Below, one piece after another: positions 1-8,830 of a stretch of DNA of 28,677 bases (position 1 is the stretch's first letter; each line of letters begins with the position of its first letter). The notes under the pieces are model-generated. The model ran no database searches and was not told the origin of the DNA. It saw nothing but the letters and a program-made list of their open reading frames with translations. The stretch comes from Bacteroidales bacterium (GTDB lineage Bacteria > Bacteroidota > Bacteroidia > Bacteroidales > Muribaculaceae). A program made the position numbers and the translations under genes. The stretch is taken from positions 1-28,677 of the forward strand of contig SFNC01000014.1 in the NCBI GenBank assembly GCA_004554255.1, written 5' to 3'.

Positions 1-3
1 TTA

Positions 4-164
4 AGACCCCGTTCCCCAATATTTGTTAACGCAGGGGCGGGGTAATATAAATTAAAATTAATAAATAAAACATGCACCCGCGAACAATATAATATTAGCG
101 TATTCTCGCAGCTTCCTTGGAAATCTGCGACCCCTGCGTTAACAAATATTGGGGAACGGGGTCT
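4..164. repeat. Element with perfect 34-bp inverted ends
   Basis: Bases 4-37 and 131-164 are exact reverse complements over 34 bases. The left arm begins AGACCCCGTTCCCC and ends GCAGGGG; identity breaks on both sides. The 93-bp interior (38-130) is AT-rich on its left half and has no credible gene. If the ends are set at 5 and 163, the element is flanked by the trinucleotide TAA at 2-4 and 164-166, as a 3-bp target duplication would be, though this could be chance. The start codon of the next gene lies only 8 bp beyond the right arm. It could be a MITE-like non-autonomous element, an invertible DNA segment of the kind common in Bacteroidales, or a very long RNA hairpin. No convincing Bacteroidota promoter was found inside, which weakens the invertible-promoter reading. 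Confidence 0.8.
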
Positions 165-172
165 AATAAGGC

Positions 173-916
173 ATGAAGCACTGTTTTAGAATATTCATCC
201 TGATTGTCATCGCCATGGCGACGGCATCCTCTGCCGCGGCAACGGAAGCTGCCGCCGACACCACCGCATATGGCCGTACCGAGAGAAAGGCGACGCGTTT
301 CCGTAACGATGCCGAGTGGCTCAACGCCTCCGCCATGTACTCGCTTTTGCTGGAAGCGAAGCCTCATCTTGCCGAGAACTACGCCAACGCCATCATCAGC
401 AACGCAATGCTCGGCGACACACTTGCCGTGGTGAATATCCTGGAGCGTAGCATGACACATAATGTGCCCATAGACAGTGTTTTCGCCGACGTGCAGGAAA
501 TCACTACCCGCCTGGGTGTCAGCTATCTGTACGAGGAGTTGCTGATAGATTCAGCCCGACATTTTCCCTGGATGCAGCGCGGACTAAACGGCTATCTCCT
601 TAAATATTACACCTATCGCAACAACGGGCCTAAGATGGTGGAGTACGCACGCATCATGCTGTCCGGAATGCCTGAGAGCGTGGAGTTTATGCGTCTGCTG
701 GCAAAGGGATACCTGCTCAGCGACAGTACAGAGGACGCAGTGTCGGTATGGCGCGAGATTCTCGCAAACCACCCCGACAATCTGCCGACTCTTCTGGACC
801 TCGGAAACTATTATGTCTCCACCGGCGCCATGTCCAAGGCCCGGCCCTACCTTGAACTCGCAAACCGTCTGAATCCCACACCGTATCTGACAGATTTGCT
901 CCGCGACAGCAAATAA
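173..916 (+). CDS. Secreted TPR-repeat protein
   Basis: A 247-residue protein of unknown specific role. Residues 1-23 form a signal peptide (Lys/His start, hydrophobic FILIVIA core, small residues at SSAAA), so the product is exported, probably to the periplasm. The rest is helical and looks like tetratricopeptide repeats: one degenerate unit near residues 48-85, and clearer units near 170-203 (LAKGYLLSDSTEDAVSVWRE) and 204-238 (LLDLGNYYVSTGAMSKARPY). TPR arrays are protein-binding scaffolds, and no catalytic motif is visible. The ATG at 173 is chosen because it gives a proper signal peptide. It lies just after the right arm of the inverted-repeat element, so transcription must start inside or left of that element. 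A strong hairpin follows, so it is separate from the division cluster. Confidence 0.75.
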   Translation: MKHCFRIFILIVIAMATASSAAATEAAADTTAYGRTERKATRFRNDAEWLNASAMYSLLLEAKPHLAENYANAIISNAMLGDTLAVVNILERSMTHNVPIDSVFADVQEITTRLGVSYLYEELLIDSARHFPWMQRGLNGYLLKYYTYRNNGPKMVEYARIMLSGMPESVEFMRLLAKGYLLSDSTEDAVSVWREILANHPDNLPTLLDLGNYYVSTGAMSKARPYLELANRLNPTPYLTDLLRDSK

Positions 917-929
917 CATTCTCCCGTAA

Positions 930-980
930 CTAAAGCGCCGGGCAGCATCGACATTTCTCGAATGCTGCCCGGTGCTTTAG
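930..980 (+). terminator. Long hairpin terminator after TPR gene
   Basis: Arms 930-948 and 962-980 pair over 19 bp, with a single G-U wobble (937 with 973) and a 13-nt loop. The stem core is GCCGGGCAGCAT with its complement. Only TTTG follows, so the U-tract is weak. The hairpin sits 13 nt after the TPR stop codon and should separate that gene from rsmH. Confidence 0.8.
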
Positions 981-1073
981 TTTGCAAATGTAAATAAATA
1001 ATGCATTGAAAATCACGCGAGTAGACCGGTGTTGAAAACTTTTGCGTAAAAAATTTAAAAAAATCGTTTGGAG

Positions 1074-1107
1074 TTGTAAATTATACCGCAAAAAATCACT
1101 AACTTTA
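1074..1107 (+). promoter_or_regulatory. Candidate promoter of the dcw operon
   Basis: TAACTTTA at 1100-1107 differs from the Bacteroidota -7 consensus TAnnTTTG by one base. TTG at 1074-1076 is the nearest -33-like element, with a 23-nt spacer that is slightly long. The site lies in the AT-rich gap between the terminator at 930-980 and rsmH at 1148, where a promoter for the cluster is expected. The 917-1147 gap otherwise holds only that terminator. Confidence 0.45.
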
Positions 1108-1147
1108 CACTCCCAAAATATGCAATTCTCTTTTTAGCTAATCCTCT

Positions 1148-2068
1148 ATGAATCAGACGGTTTACCATATACCGGCTCTTTTGCCGCAAGCCATGGACGC
1201 ACTCGACCTGCGTCCCGACGGCATTTATGTGGACTGCACCTATGGCGGCGGTGGACATTCCCGTGCCATTGTGGAGCGCCTGGATGCTGCGGCCGGCGGG
1301 CATCTATATGGCTTTGACCAGGACCGCGAGGCGGCGGCTAATGCTATGGACGACAGCCGGTTCACTATGGTGCTGTCGAATTTCAGATACCTCACCAACT
1401 TCATGCGGTATTACGGTGTGGACGCCGTGGACGGCGTGCTCGCAGACCTCGGCGTGTCGTTCCATCACTTCGACGACCCTCAGCGCGGATTCTCTTTCCG
1501 CTGGCCCGAGGGACCGCTGGACATGCGCATGAACCGCAATGCCGCGCTTACCGCCGAGACCGTCCTGAATACCTACAGCCCCGAGAAGTTGACGGACATA
1601 TTCAGGCTTTATGGCGAGTTCTCTAACGCACGCAGGCTTGTGAACGCCATTGTCAGCGCACGCGCCCGGGCTCCCATACGCACCACCGACAGTCTGCTGG
1701 AGATAGTGCGCCCAATAATAAACCCCAGGCAGGAAAAGAAGGAGCTGGCGCAGATTTTTCAGGCCCTGCGCATAGAGGTAAACGACGAAATCGGCGCCTT
1801 GCGCGACCTGCTGACGTCGGCGATGGCAGTGCTGCGCCCCGGCGGAAGGCTCGTGGTGATAACATACCACTCCCTGGAGGACCGTCTCGTCAAGAACTTC
1901 ATGAAGACCGGAAACCTGGACGGAAAAGACAACCGCGACTTCTTCGGACACTCCCTGGCGCCGATGCGCATGCTCACCTCAAAACCGATTGTCGCCGACG
2001 ACGAGGAGGTGGCCGCAAACCCGCGGAGCCGCAGCGCGAAAATGCGCGTCGCCGTAAAAAACGATTAA
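1148..2068 (+). CDS. rsmH: 16S rRNA (cytosine-1402-N4)-methyltransferase
   Basis: RsmH (MraW) uses S-adenosylmethionine to methylate N4 of C1402 in 16S rRNA. The 306-residue length is normal for the family. Visible signatures are the SAM-binding motif VDCTYGGGGHSRAI (residues 28-41), LADLGVSFHHFDDPQRGFSF (about 98-117), the FQALRIEVNDE block, and the C-terminal ITYHSLEDRLVKNF and NPRSRSAKMR motifs. The ATG at 1148 gives the usual short N-terminus. It is the first gene of the dcw cluster here. In many bacteria mraZ precedes it, but no mraZ is present between this gene and the upstream terminator. FtsL follows after 18 nt. Confidence 0.97.
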   Translation: MNQTVYHIPALLPQAMDALDLRPDGIYVDCTYGGGGHSRAIVERLDAAAGGHLYGFDQDREAAANAMDDSRFTMVLSNFRYLTNFMRYYGVDAVDGVLADLGVSFHHFDDPQRGFSFRWPEGPLDMRMNRNAALTAETVLNTYSPEKLTDIFRLYGEFSNARRLVNAIVSARARAPIRTTDSLLEIVRPIINPRQEKKELAQIFQALRIEVNDEIGALRDLLTSAMAVLRPGGRLVVITYHSLEDRLVKNFMKTGNLDGKDNRDFFGHSLAPMRMLTSKPIVADDEEVAANPRSRSAKMRVAVKND

Positions 2069-2086
2069 AATTCTCCCCTCACAGAT

Positions 2087-2497
2087 ATGTTCGGAAAAAA
2101 GAAAAAAAACAGCCGGTCAAAAACCGACAAACAGAACAGCGGCTCCATGAAACTGCTGGAGAGAGTGCTGTACGGAAACGTTGTAAGCACGGAATTCTTC
2201 TCCCGCCACTGGATAAAGGTGTTCCTGGTGGTAATCATCGCCATGATTTTTATCTCCACCAAGTACCAGTGCATGACGGCCATGGAGCAGATAAAGGACC
2301 TGCAGAAGGGACTGAACGTGGCCCGCACCGAGAGCGTGCGCGAGCGCTCCACATACATGTCGCGAATCCGCGAGAGCGCCATGAAGGAGCTTGTAGACAC
2401 AATCCTCCCCGGACTCGCCGTCCCCGAACACCCCGCCTATATCCTCAACCTAAACCCCTCCCCGGACAGCAATACCGACAATGAGAACAAAGAGTAA
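2087..2497 (+). CDS. ftsL: FtsL-like cell division protein
   Basis: A 136-residue bitopic membrane protein in the ftsL position between rsmH and ftsI. It has a Lys/Arg-rich cytoplasmic N-terminus (GKKKKNSRSK), one transmembrane segment at about residues 44-60 (IKVFLVVIIAMIFIS), and a periplasmic helical stretch with heptad-like spacing (about 65-105) before a Pro/Asn-rich end. In the divisome FtsL forms a coiled coil that activates FtsW-FtsI. Sequence conservation is low across phyla, so the call rests on topology, size and position, and agrees with the Bacteroidota FtsL type. The last 17 nt overlap the start of ftsI in another frame, suggesting translational coupling. Confidence 0.85.
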   Translation: MFGKKKKNSRSKTDKQNSGSMKLLERVLYGNVVSTEFFSRHWIKVFLVVIIAMIFISTKYQCMTAMEQIKDLQKGLNVARTESVRERSTYMSRIRESAMKELVDTILPGLAVPEHPAYILNLNPSPDSNTDNENKE

Positions 2498-4718
2498 ACC
2501 AGACTCAGGCCGAAAAAAGAAAGGCACCGCAAGGCTTATACGCCTGCGCTATATCCTTGTGGCCTCAATAATGGTGGCCATCGCCGGACGTATCGTATAC
2601 TGCGCCGTGGGTACTACCGTGGTGCACGCCGATCTGTGGAACAAAAAAGCCAACGAGGAGCTGCAGAAGGTGATTCCCATACCGCCCACTCGCGGCGACA
2701 TCCTTGCCTGCGACGGCAGTGTGCTGGCCACAAACCTCACTTATTACGACACCAGAATAGACTTTAAGGCCTCAAGTTTCTCCAGAGAGGATTTCCTGAA
2801 AGCTCTGGGACCGCTTAGCGATTCGCTGGCCAAGTACCATGCGTTCAACAACTCGGAAACATGGCGCAGGAAACTGAAAGCCGAGGTGGACAAAAAGCCC
2901 GAAGAACGCACCAGCTGCTTCCCCTTCCTCTACGGGCTCAGCTACGAGCAGCTGGAGCGGCTGAGGAGCTTCCCCTTCTTCCGCGAGTCCAATAACCCCA
3001 ATGTCACCGGCCTCACGGTGCACTCCCGCATAGAGCGCAAGAATCCCTACGGTGCCATGGCACGCCGCAGTATCGGCGGTGTGGGCGAACGCGCCGACAC
3101 CACTATACACGGATGGTCGGGACTGGAGGCCGCGCTGGACAGCCTGCTCTTCGGCAAGCCCGGCCGCGCACGCAAGGTGCCCCTCACCCACAAGATAGAA
3201 AACTGGACGGATGTTAAGCCGCGCAACGGATACAACCTCACCACCACCATTGACATCAACATGCAGGACATTGCCGAAAACGCCCTCAACGAGATGCTGA
3301 AGGAGGCCGAGGCAGACTGGGGCACGGTGATTCTGATGCATGTGGACGACGGCGACATCAAGGCTATCTCGAATCTTGAGCGTGACTCGTCCGGAAATTA
3401 TATCGAGGCGATGAACCATGCCATGACCCGTATAGAGCCCGGTTCGGTAATGAAGGCCATATCCATGACAATCGCGCTGGAGGACGGCTTCATAACCGAC
3501 CCCGAGCAGATGTACGAAACGCCCAAAAGCGGATATTACTACGGCTCCAACAGGCGCGGCACGGAAATCAAGGACACTCACTCGCCCGCCCGTCTGCCGA
3601 TAAGCCAGTTCCTGCGCTACTCCTCAAATATCGGCGTGACCAAGCTGATGGTGCCGCATTACGAGCACGACCTGAACAGCTTCCGCGAACGTGTACGCAA
3701 AATTGGTCTCTTAGACACTTTCAACACCGGAATTTTAGGCGAAAAGCCGCCCTATTTCCCCGACCTGGACCCCCGCAGAGGCGGCAAAATGACGCTCGCA
3801 CGTCAGACTTACGGCTACTGCATGATGATTCCGCCCATCTACACCTGCGCTTTCTACAACGCCCTGGCGAACAACGGCTCATTTGTGCGTCCCAGACTGC
3901 TGAAACGCATTCAGGGCGAGGGCATTGACTCAATCCTGCCCGTGACATACATACGCAAGCAGATGTGCTCGCCCGAGAACGCCGCCACCATCCGCAAATG
4001 GCTCAAGGAAGTCATTTACGAGAAACACGGTACCGCACCGAGTGTCAAGAATCCGTACGTCGAGGCCGCCGGAAAGACCGGCACAGCCAAGATTGCCATG
4101 GAGAAAAAGAAGGACGGTAAAAACGACCCCGCCTTCAAGGGCGGATACAAGAACTCGCACCGTTACGCCTTCGTGGGATTTTTCCCGTATGAGAAACCCG
4201 AATACACCTGCATGGTTGTAATCTCCAACCCCCGTAACCCGTCGAAGCACTCGCCAGACTCATCATCGGCAATGGTTTTCCGCGACATAATGCTGCGCAT
4301 GTACTCGCGCTCCATGCTCGGCAAGCACAGCGACATCAAGGACAGCAAGGATGGCCCCCTCGGCAATGTGCCGATTCTGTATGCCGACAATGTTACCGCC
4401 GACAGACAGGCCAGCCTCAAGAAGATGCTGGGATCCCAAAAGGTGAGCCGCATAAAGGCTCCGGAAAAGGTGAAGGGCGGAATCCCGGATGTAAGGGGTC
4501 TGTCCGTGCGCAGTGCCGTCAGCACTCTGGAGAAAGCCGGATTCAACGTTACTGTAAGCGGTGCCGGATATGTGACGGAAATGTCGCCCGCACCAAACAC
4601 GGCGGCCCGGCCCGGCACAAAAGTGCACCTCACTCTCAGCGCATGGCGCAGCCCAAAGGTTGCCAAAAAGGCTGTCGCCGCCGCTAACAAAACAGAAAAG
4701 AACGAAAAGAAATCATGA
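2481..4718 (+). CDS. ftsI: Septal transpeptidase, class B PBP with PASTA
   Basis: The DD-transpeptidase (PBP3-type) that cross-links septal peptidoglycan with its partner FtsW. The 745 residues run as a basic N-terminus, a transmembrane helix at about 24-44, the non-penicillin-binding region with PPTRGDILACDG (68-79), and the transpeptidase domain. Catalytic motifs are intact: SVMK at 322-325 (acylated Ser322), SSN at 381-383 and KTGT at 532-535. A single PASTA domain follows at about 667-722 (IPDVRGLSVRSAVSTLEKAG), then a Lys/Ala-rich tail. It overlaps ftsL by 17 nt and murE by the ATGA tetranucleotide, so it lies inside a tightly coupled operon. It could be called pbpB or spoVD-like in other schemes, but the division role is clear from context. 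Confidence 0.96.
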   Translation: MRTKSKPDSGRKKKGTARLIRLRYILVASIMVAIAGRIVYCAVGTTVVHADLWNKKANEELQKVIPIPPTRGDILACDGSVLATNLTYYDTRIDFKASSFSREDFLKALGPLSDSLAKYHAFNNSETWRRKLKAEVDKKPEERTSCFPFLYGLSYEQLERLRSFPFFRESNNPNVTGLTVHSRIERKNPYGAMARRSIGGVGERADTTIHGWSGLEAALDSLLFGKPGRARKVPLTHKIENWTDVKPRNGYNLTTTIDINMQDIAENALNEMLKEAEADWGTVILMHVDDGDIKAISNLERDSSGNYIEAMNHAMTRIEPGSVMKAISMTIALEDGFITDPEQMYETPKSGYYYGSNRRGTEIKDTHSPARLPISQFLRYSSNIGVTKLMVPHYEHDLNSFRERVRKIGLLDTFNTGILGEKPPYFPDLDPRRGGKMTLARQTYGYCMMIPPIYTCAFYNALANNGSFVRPRLLKRIQGEGIDSILPVTYIRKQMCSPENAATIRKWLKEVIYEKHGTAPSVKNPYVEAAGKTGTAKIAMEKKKDGKNDPAFKGGYKNSHRYAFVGFFPYEKPEYTCMVVISNPRNPSKHSPDSSSAMVFRDIMLRMYSRSMLGKHSDIKDSKDGPLGNVPILYADNVTADRQASLKKMLGSQKVSRIKAPEKVKGGIPDVRGLSVRSAVSTLEKAGFNVTVSGAGYVTEMSPAPNTAARPGTKVHLTLSAWRSPKVAKKAVAAANKTEKNEKKS

Positions 4719-6181
4719 TACTTAACAAGCTTTTATCAGCCATTATCACCGAACAGGTGCACGGCGACGACAGTATCACTGTCACCGCCGTGGAATGCGA
4801 CTCGCGCCGTGTTGTTCCCGGCTCGCTGTTCGTGGCTGTCCCCGGCCCGGTATCCGATGGCCATAAATTTATCGGCGCCGCTGTCAGCAACGGCGCTGTC
4901 GCCGTTGTCTGCGAAAAACTCCCCGCCGACCTCACCACAGGCGTTACCTGGATTCAGGTCACCGACGCCGCAAATGCGTTGGGGCTGCTGGCCTCCGAAT
5001 GGTACGGCAATCCCTCGCGGCACCTCACTCTTGTAGGCGTTACCGGCACCAATGGCAAGACCACAATCGCAACACTGCTGTATGAAATGGCACGGCTGAC
5101 AAATCATAAGGCCGGACTGCTCTCCACAGTGGAGAATCGTGTCGGCGACAAGGTGTACCCCTCGCACAACACCACGCCCTCGCCCCTGGAGATAAACCGG
5201 CTGCTGGCCGAGATGGTCGCCGACGGATGCTCTTTCGCGGCTATGGAAGTAAGTAGCCACGGCATTGTGCAGCAGCGCACTGCCGGCCTGCACTTCGCCG
5301 GAGGCATTTTCACGAATATCACGCGCGACCATCTTGACTATCACAAGACTTTCGCCGCATATATCGCCGCGAAGAAGACGTTCTTTGACAATCTCCCGGC
5401 AAAATCCTGGGCTCTGACAAACGCCGACGACCCCCACGGCGCGGTGATGCTGCAGAACACCCGGGCGCGCAAATACGACTACTCGCTGCGCAAGAGCGCC
5501 TCTTTCCGCACCCGCCTGGTGGAGTCGCGCATGGACGGCACGGTTATGGACATTGACGGCACTCAGATGCACACACGGTTTGCCGGACAATTTAACGCAT
5601 ACAACCTCACCGCGGTATACGGCGCCTGCATACTGATGGGAATGCCCGCCGAGGAGGTGGCCGTGGCCATCAGCGCACTGGTGCCGGTAAACGGAAGATT
5701 CGAGGTTATGCACAGCCACGACGGAGTGACTGCCGTGGTGGACTACGCGCACACTCCCGACGCTCTGGAAAATGTCCTCAAGACCATAATCGCAGCAAAA
5801 GGCAATGCCGGAAAGGTGGTGACGGTGTTCGGCGCCGGAGGAAACCGCGACAAGGGCAAACGCCCGCAGATGGCCGCTGTCGCCGCCGCTTACTCGGACC
5901 GCATCATCATCACCAGCGACAACCCCCGCGACGAGAACCCCGAGGACATCGCCGATGATGTCCGCGCCGGAGTACCGGTAGACACCGACGCACAGGTGGA
6001 CGTGATTCTGGAACGTGCCGCCGCCATACATGTGGCCATCACAGAAGCCGGCCCCGCCGACGTTATTCTTGTCGCCGGAAAGGGACATGAGGACTACCAG
6101 ATTTTTGAAAATGGACGTACCGTGCACTTCGACGACCACCAACAGGTGCGTAATGCTTTCGAGGCCCGTAAACTTGACTGA
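4715..6181 (+). CDS. murE: UDP-MurNAc-tripeptide ligase (mDAP-adding)
   Basis: A cytoplasmic ATP-dependent ligase adding the third amino acid to UDP-MurNAc-L-Ala-D-Glu. The 488 residues contain the P-loop GTNGKTT (111-117), EVSSHGIVQQR (178-188), NITRDHLDYH (201-210), a Lys pair at 220-221 where the carbamylated lysine is expected, and DYAHTPDALE in the C-terminal domain. DNPR at 402-405 is the motif associated with meso-diaminopimelate rather than lysine specificity, so the peptidoglycan is predicted to be mDAP type, as usual in Gram-negatives. The start codon overlaps the ftsI stop (ATGA), implying translational coupling. Confidence 0.97.
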   Translation: MILNKLLSAIITEQVHGDDSITVTAVECDSRRVVPGSLFVAVPGPVSDGHKFIGAAVSNGAVAVVCEKLPADLTTGVTWIQVTDAANALGLLASEWYGNPSRHLTLVGVTGTNGKTTIATLLYEMARLTNHKAGLLSTVENRVGDKVYPSHNTTPSPLEINRLLAEMVADGCSFAAMEVSSHGIVQQRTAGLHFAGGIFTNITRDHLDYHKTFAAYIAAKKTFFDNLPAKSWALTNADDPHGAVMLQNTRARKYDYSLRKSASFRTRLVESRMDGTVMDIDGTQMHTRFAGQFNAYNLTAVYGACILMGMPAEEVAVAISALVPVNGRFEVMHSHDGVTAVVDYAHTPDALENVLKTIIAAKGNAGKVVTVFGAGGNRDKGKRPQMAAVAAAYSDRIIITSDNPRDENPEDIADDVRAGVPVDTDAQVDVILERAAAIHVAITEAGPADVILVAGKGHEDYQIFENGRTVHFDDHQQVRNAFEARKLD

Positions 6182-6211
6182 CTAACATAAAACTACACAT
6201 ACTCAGAGAAT

Positions 6212-7462
6212 ATGTTCTATTACCTGTTTAATCTGATGAACGAACACGGGGTGCCCGGCGCGCGCCTCATGGACTACGTTACTTTCCGCAGTGGCGCGGC
6301 GTTTGTGCTGGCCATGCTGATTGCGATTTTCATCGGACGCAAAATAATTGCCCGTCTGCAGCGGATGCAGGTGGGCGAGGTTATACGAAACCTCGGCCTG
6401 GAGGGTCAGATGAAAAAGACCGGAACTCCCACCATGGGCGGTGTGATTATCATCATTTCCATTATTATTCCATGTCTGCTGGTTTCCAACCTCTCCAACA
6501 TTTACATGCTGCTGATGCTGTTCGCCACCCTGTGGCTGGGAACCATCGGCTTTATGGACGACTATAAGAAGCTGGCCAAGCACGACAAGGCCGGTATGAA
6601 AGGCAAATACAAGATAATCGGCCAGGTGGGTATCGGTGTTATTGTCGCCGGAACCATGTATCTGAGCCCGGATATGGGCATACGCGTCAACCACGAGGTG
6701 GTAAACGAGGAGTCCGGACAGATAGAACGCGTCATTTACGAGTCAGAGATAGAGCACACTCCCGCCACCACCATCCCCTTTGTCAAGGATAACAACTTCA
6801 ACTACTCCGACTTAACCGGATGGCTCGGCGACAATGCCGAGACCGGCGGCTGGATAGCATTCCTGCTGATCACAATATTCTTTGTGGCCGCCACCAGCAA
6901 CGGTGCCAACCTTACCGACGGCCTGGACGGCCTTGCCACGGGATGCTCGGCGATTATCGGTGTCGCATTGGTGCTGATGGCGTACCTTGGCGCTAACATC
7001 ATGTACTCGTCGTACCTGAATATAATGTATGTACCCGGTAGCGAGGAACTTGTGGTATACATGGCCGCGTTTATAGGTGCCCTTGTGGGATTCCTGTGGT
7101 ATAATGCCTATCCGGCGCAGGTGTTCATGGGCGATACCGGATCGCTGACGTTGGGCGGTATCATCGCCATTTTCGCCATACTTATCCGCAAGGAGCTGCT
7201 GCTGCCCGTTCTGTGCGCTCTGTTCTACATTGAGGACCTTTCGGTGATGATGCAGGTGGCGTTCTTCAAGGCCACAAACGGGCGACGGATATTTAAGATG
7301 ACGCCCTTGCACCATCATTTCCAGAAAGCCGGCAACTCAGGCATAGACGCGCTGATACAGAGACCCATACAGCCTGTGCCCGAGTCAAAAATCGTGGTGC
7401 GTTTCTGGATTATAGGCATTATTCTTGCCGTTATAACTTTTGTGACCCTTAAAATACGATGA
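6212..7462 (+). CDS. mraY: Phospho-MurNAc-pentapeptide transferase
   Basis: An integral membrane enzyme making lipid I from UDP-MurNAc-pentapeptide and undecaprenyl phosphate. It is 416 residues, against about 360 in E. coli. The excess is a soluble insert at about 153-200 (NHEVVNEESGQIERVIYESE...) typical of Bacteroidota MraY. Active-site features are intact: FMDDYKK with the Asp pair 116-117, NLTDGLDG (233-240), MGDTGSL with Asp308, and the HHH motif at 367-369. Multiple hydrophobic helices cover the rest. The gene begins 30 nt after murE and its stop overlaps the murD start by ATGA. Confidence 0.97.
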   Translation: MFYYLFNLMNEHGVPGARLMDYVTFRSGAAFVLAMLIAIFIGRKIIARLQRMQVGEVIRNLGLEGQMKKTGTPTMGGVIIIISIIIPCLLVSNLSNIYMLLMLFATLWLGTIGFMDDYKKLAKHDKAGMKGKYKIIGQVGIGVIVAGTMYLSPDMGIRVNHEVVNEESGQIERVIYESEIEHTPATTIPFVKDNNFNYSDLTGWLGDNAETGGWIAFLLITIFFVAATSNGANLTDGLDGLATGCSAIIGVALVLMAYLGANIMYSSYLNIMYVPGSEELVVYMAAFIGALVGFLWYNAYPAQVFMGDTGSLTLGGIIAIFAILIRKELLLPVLCALFYIEDLSVMMQVAFFKATNGRRIFKMTPLHHHFQKAGNSGIDALIQRPIQPVPESKIVVRFWIIGIILAVITFVTLKIR

Positions 7463-8799
7463 CAATGCAGAAGATAGTAGTATTGGGTGCCGCCGAGAGC
7501 GGTGTCGGCGCCGCTGTTCTGGCAAAAGACAAAGGCTGCGACGTGTTCGTCAGCGATTTCGGCTCTATTGCCCCGCAATATAAGAAGGTCCTTGAGGACG
7601 AAAACATAGCATGGGAGGAGGGCGGACACTCCATGGACCGCATCCTTGCCGCCGATATGGTGGTGAAAAGCCCCGGAATCGCCAAGGAAACCCCGGTGAT
7701 GCGCGCCGTGGCCGAGAAGAATATTCCCGTTGTCTCTGAAATAGAGTTCGCCGGCTTCTATACCGATGCCAAAATGATATGTATAACCGGCAGCAACGGC
7801 AAAACCACCACCACGTTGCTCACGTACCACATACTGCGCAGCGCCGGCCTGGACGTCGGCCTCGCCGGCAACGTGGGCAAGAGCCTGGCTTTACAGGTGG
7901 CAAGATGTCCGCACAAGGCTTATGTGATAGAGCTGAGTTCGTTCCAGCTGGACAACATGTACCGTTTCCATGCCGACATCGCAATAATACTGAATATCAC
8001 CCCCGACCATCTTGACCGCTATGACCACAAGATGGAGAATTACGTGGATGCCAAATTCCGCATCCTGCAGAATCAGACCGCCAAGGACGCCTTCATTTTC
8101 TGGACCGGCGACCCGGTGGTGGCAAGAAAGCTGGAGTCCGTAAATGTCAACGCCACAGTGTACCCCTTTGCCGAGAAGCCCGCACCGGGCTTGGCCGCGT
8201 TTGTGGACGCCGACGGCAACCTGGAGGTCAATACCCCGCAGCGCTCCCTTTGCATGCCGTGCAAGGATTTAAGCCTTAAGGGATTACATAATCTGTACAA
8301 CTCCATGGCCGCGGCCACGGCGGCATGCCTCACAGGTGTGCCTGCCGATGTTATTTGCCGTGCGCTCGCCGACTTTGGCGGTGTGGAGCATCGCCTGGAA
8401 TCTGTTCGCACTGTGGACGGTGTGAAATACATAAACGACTCCAAGGCCACAAACGTTAACTCCACCTGGTACGCCCTGCAGGCTATGACCACGCCCGTGG
8501 TACTGATTCTCGGCGGCAAGGACAAGGGCAACGACTATTCCGAAATCATGCCTCTGGTAAAGGAAAAGGTCAACAAAATTGTGGCGATGGGCCTCCACAA
8601 CGAGAAAATCGTGGATTTCTTCGGCGGTGTGGTGCCGGTTGTGTCTACGGACAATCTCGCCGACGCCGTCGCCGAGTGCCGTGCCGCCGCAAAACCTGGC
8701 GATACTGTGCTGTTAAGCCCCTGCTGCGCCAGCTTTGACCTCTTCAAGAGCTACGAGGACCGCGGCCGTCAGTTCAAGGACGCCGTAAACAATCTCTGA
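7459..8799 (+). CDS. murD: UDP-MurNAc-L-alanine:D-glutamate ligase
   Basis: A cytoplasmic ATP-dependent ligase that adds D-Glu to UDP-MurNAc-L-Ala. The 446-residue length is normal. Seen are an N-terminal Rossmann-like domain (KIVVLGAAESGVG), the P-loop GSNGKTT (111-117), ELSSFQLD (158-165), NITPDHLDRY (179-188), Lys199 in DAKFRI where the carbamylated lysine lies, and the C-terminal LGGKDKGNDY and LLSPCCASFD blocks. The ATG at 7459 overlaps the mraY stop. A second in-frame ATG at 7465 would remove only two residues and cannot be excluded. Confidence 0.97.
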   Translation: MTMQKIVVLGAAESGVGAAVLAKDKGCDVFVSDFGSIAPQYKKVLEDENIAWEEGGHSMDRILAADMVVKSPGIAKETPVMRAVAEKNIPVVSEIEFAGFYTDAKMICITGSNGKTTTTLLTYHILRSAGLDVGLAGNVGKSLALQVARCPHKAYVIELSSFQLDNMYRFHADIAIILNITPDHLDRYDHKMENYVDAKFRILQNQTAKDAFIFWTGDPVVARKLESVNVNATVYPFAEKPAPGLAAFVDADGNLEVNTPQRSLCMPCKDLSLKGLHNLYNSMAAATAACLTGVPADVICRALADFGGVEHRLESVRTVDGVKYINDSKATNVNSTWYALQAMTTPVVLILGGKDKGNDYSEIMPLVKEKVNKIVAMGLHNEKIVDFFGGVVPVVSTDNLADAVAECRAAAKPGDTVLLSPCCASFDLFKSYEDRGRQFKDAVNNL

Positions 8800-8830
8800 T
8801 ATACACATTAATATATATATCGGTAACAAT

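Noticed and set aside
88..93. TATAAT inside the inverted-repeat element, as a sigma-70-like -10 box
   Set aside because: Bacteroidota housekeeping promoters use TAnnTTTG, no suitable upstream element is present, and the region is AT-rich enough for chance matches.
95..460. Open frame on the - strand overlapping the inverted-repeat element and the TPR gene
   Set aside because: It is mostly antisense to the TPR coding sequence, runs into the repeat arm, and its translation resembles no protein family.
4736..6142. Long open frame on the - strand (468 codons) opposite murE
   Set aside because: It has no recognisable domains, is His/Val/Gly-rich as expected of an antisense frame in GC-rich coding DNA, and lies wholly within the unambiguous murE gene.
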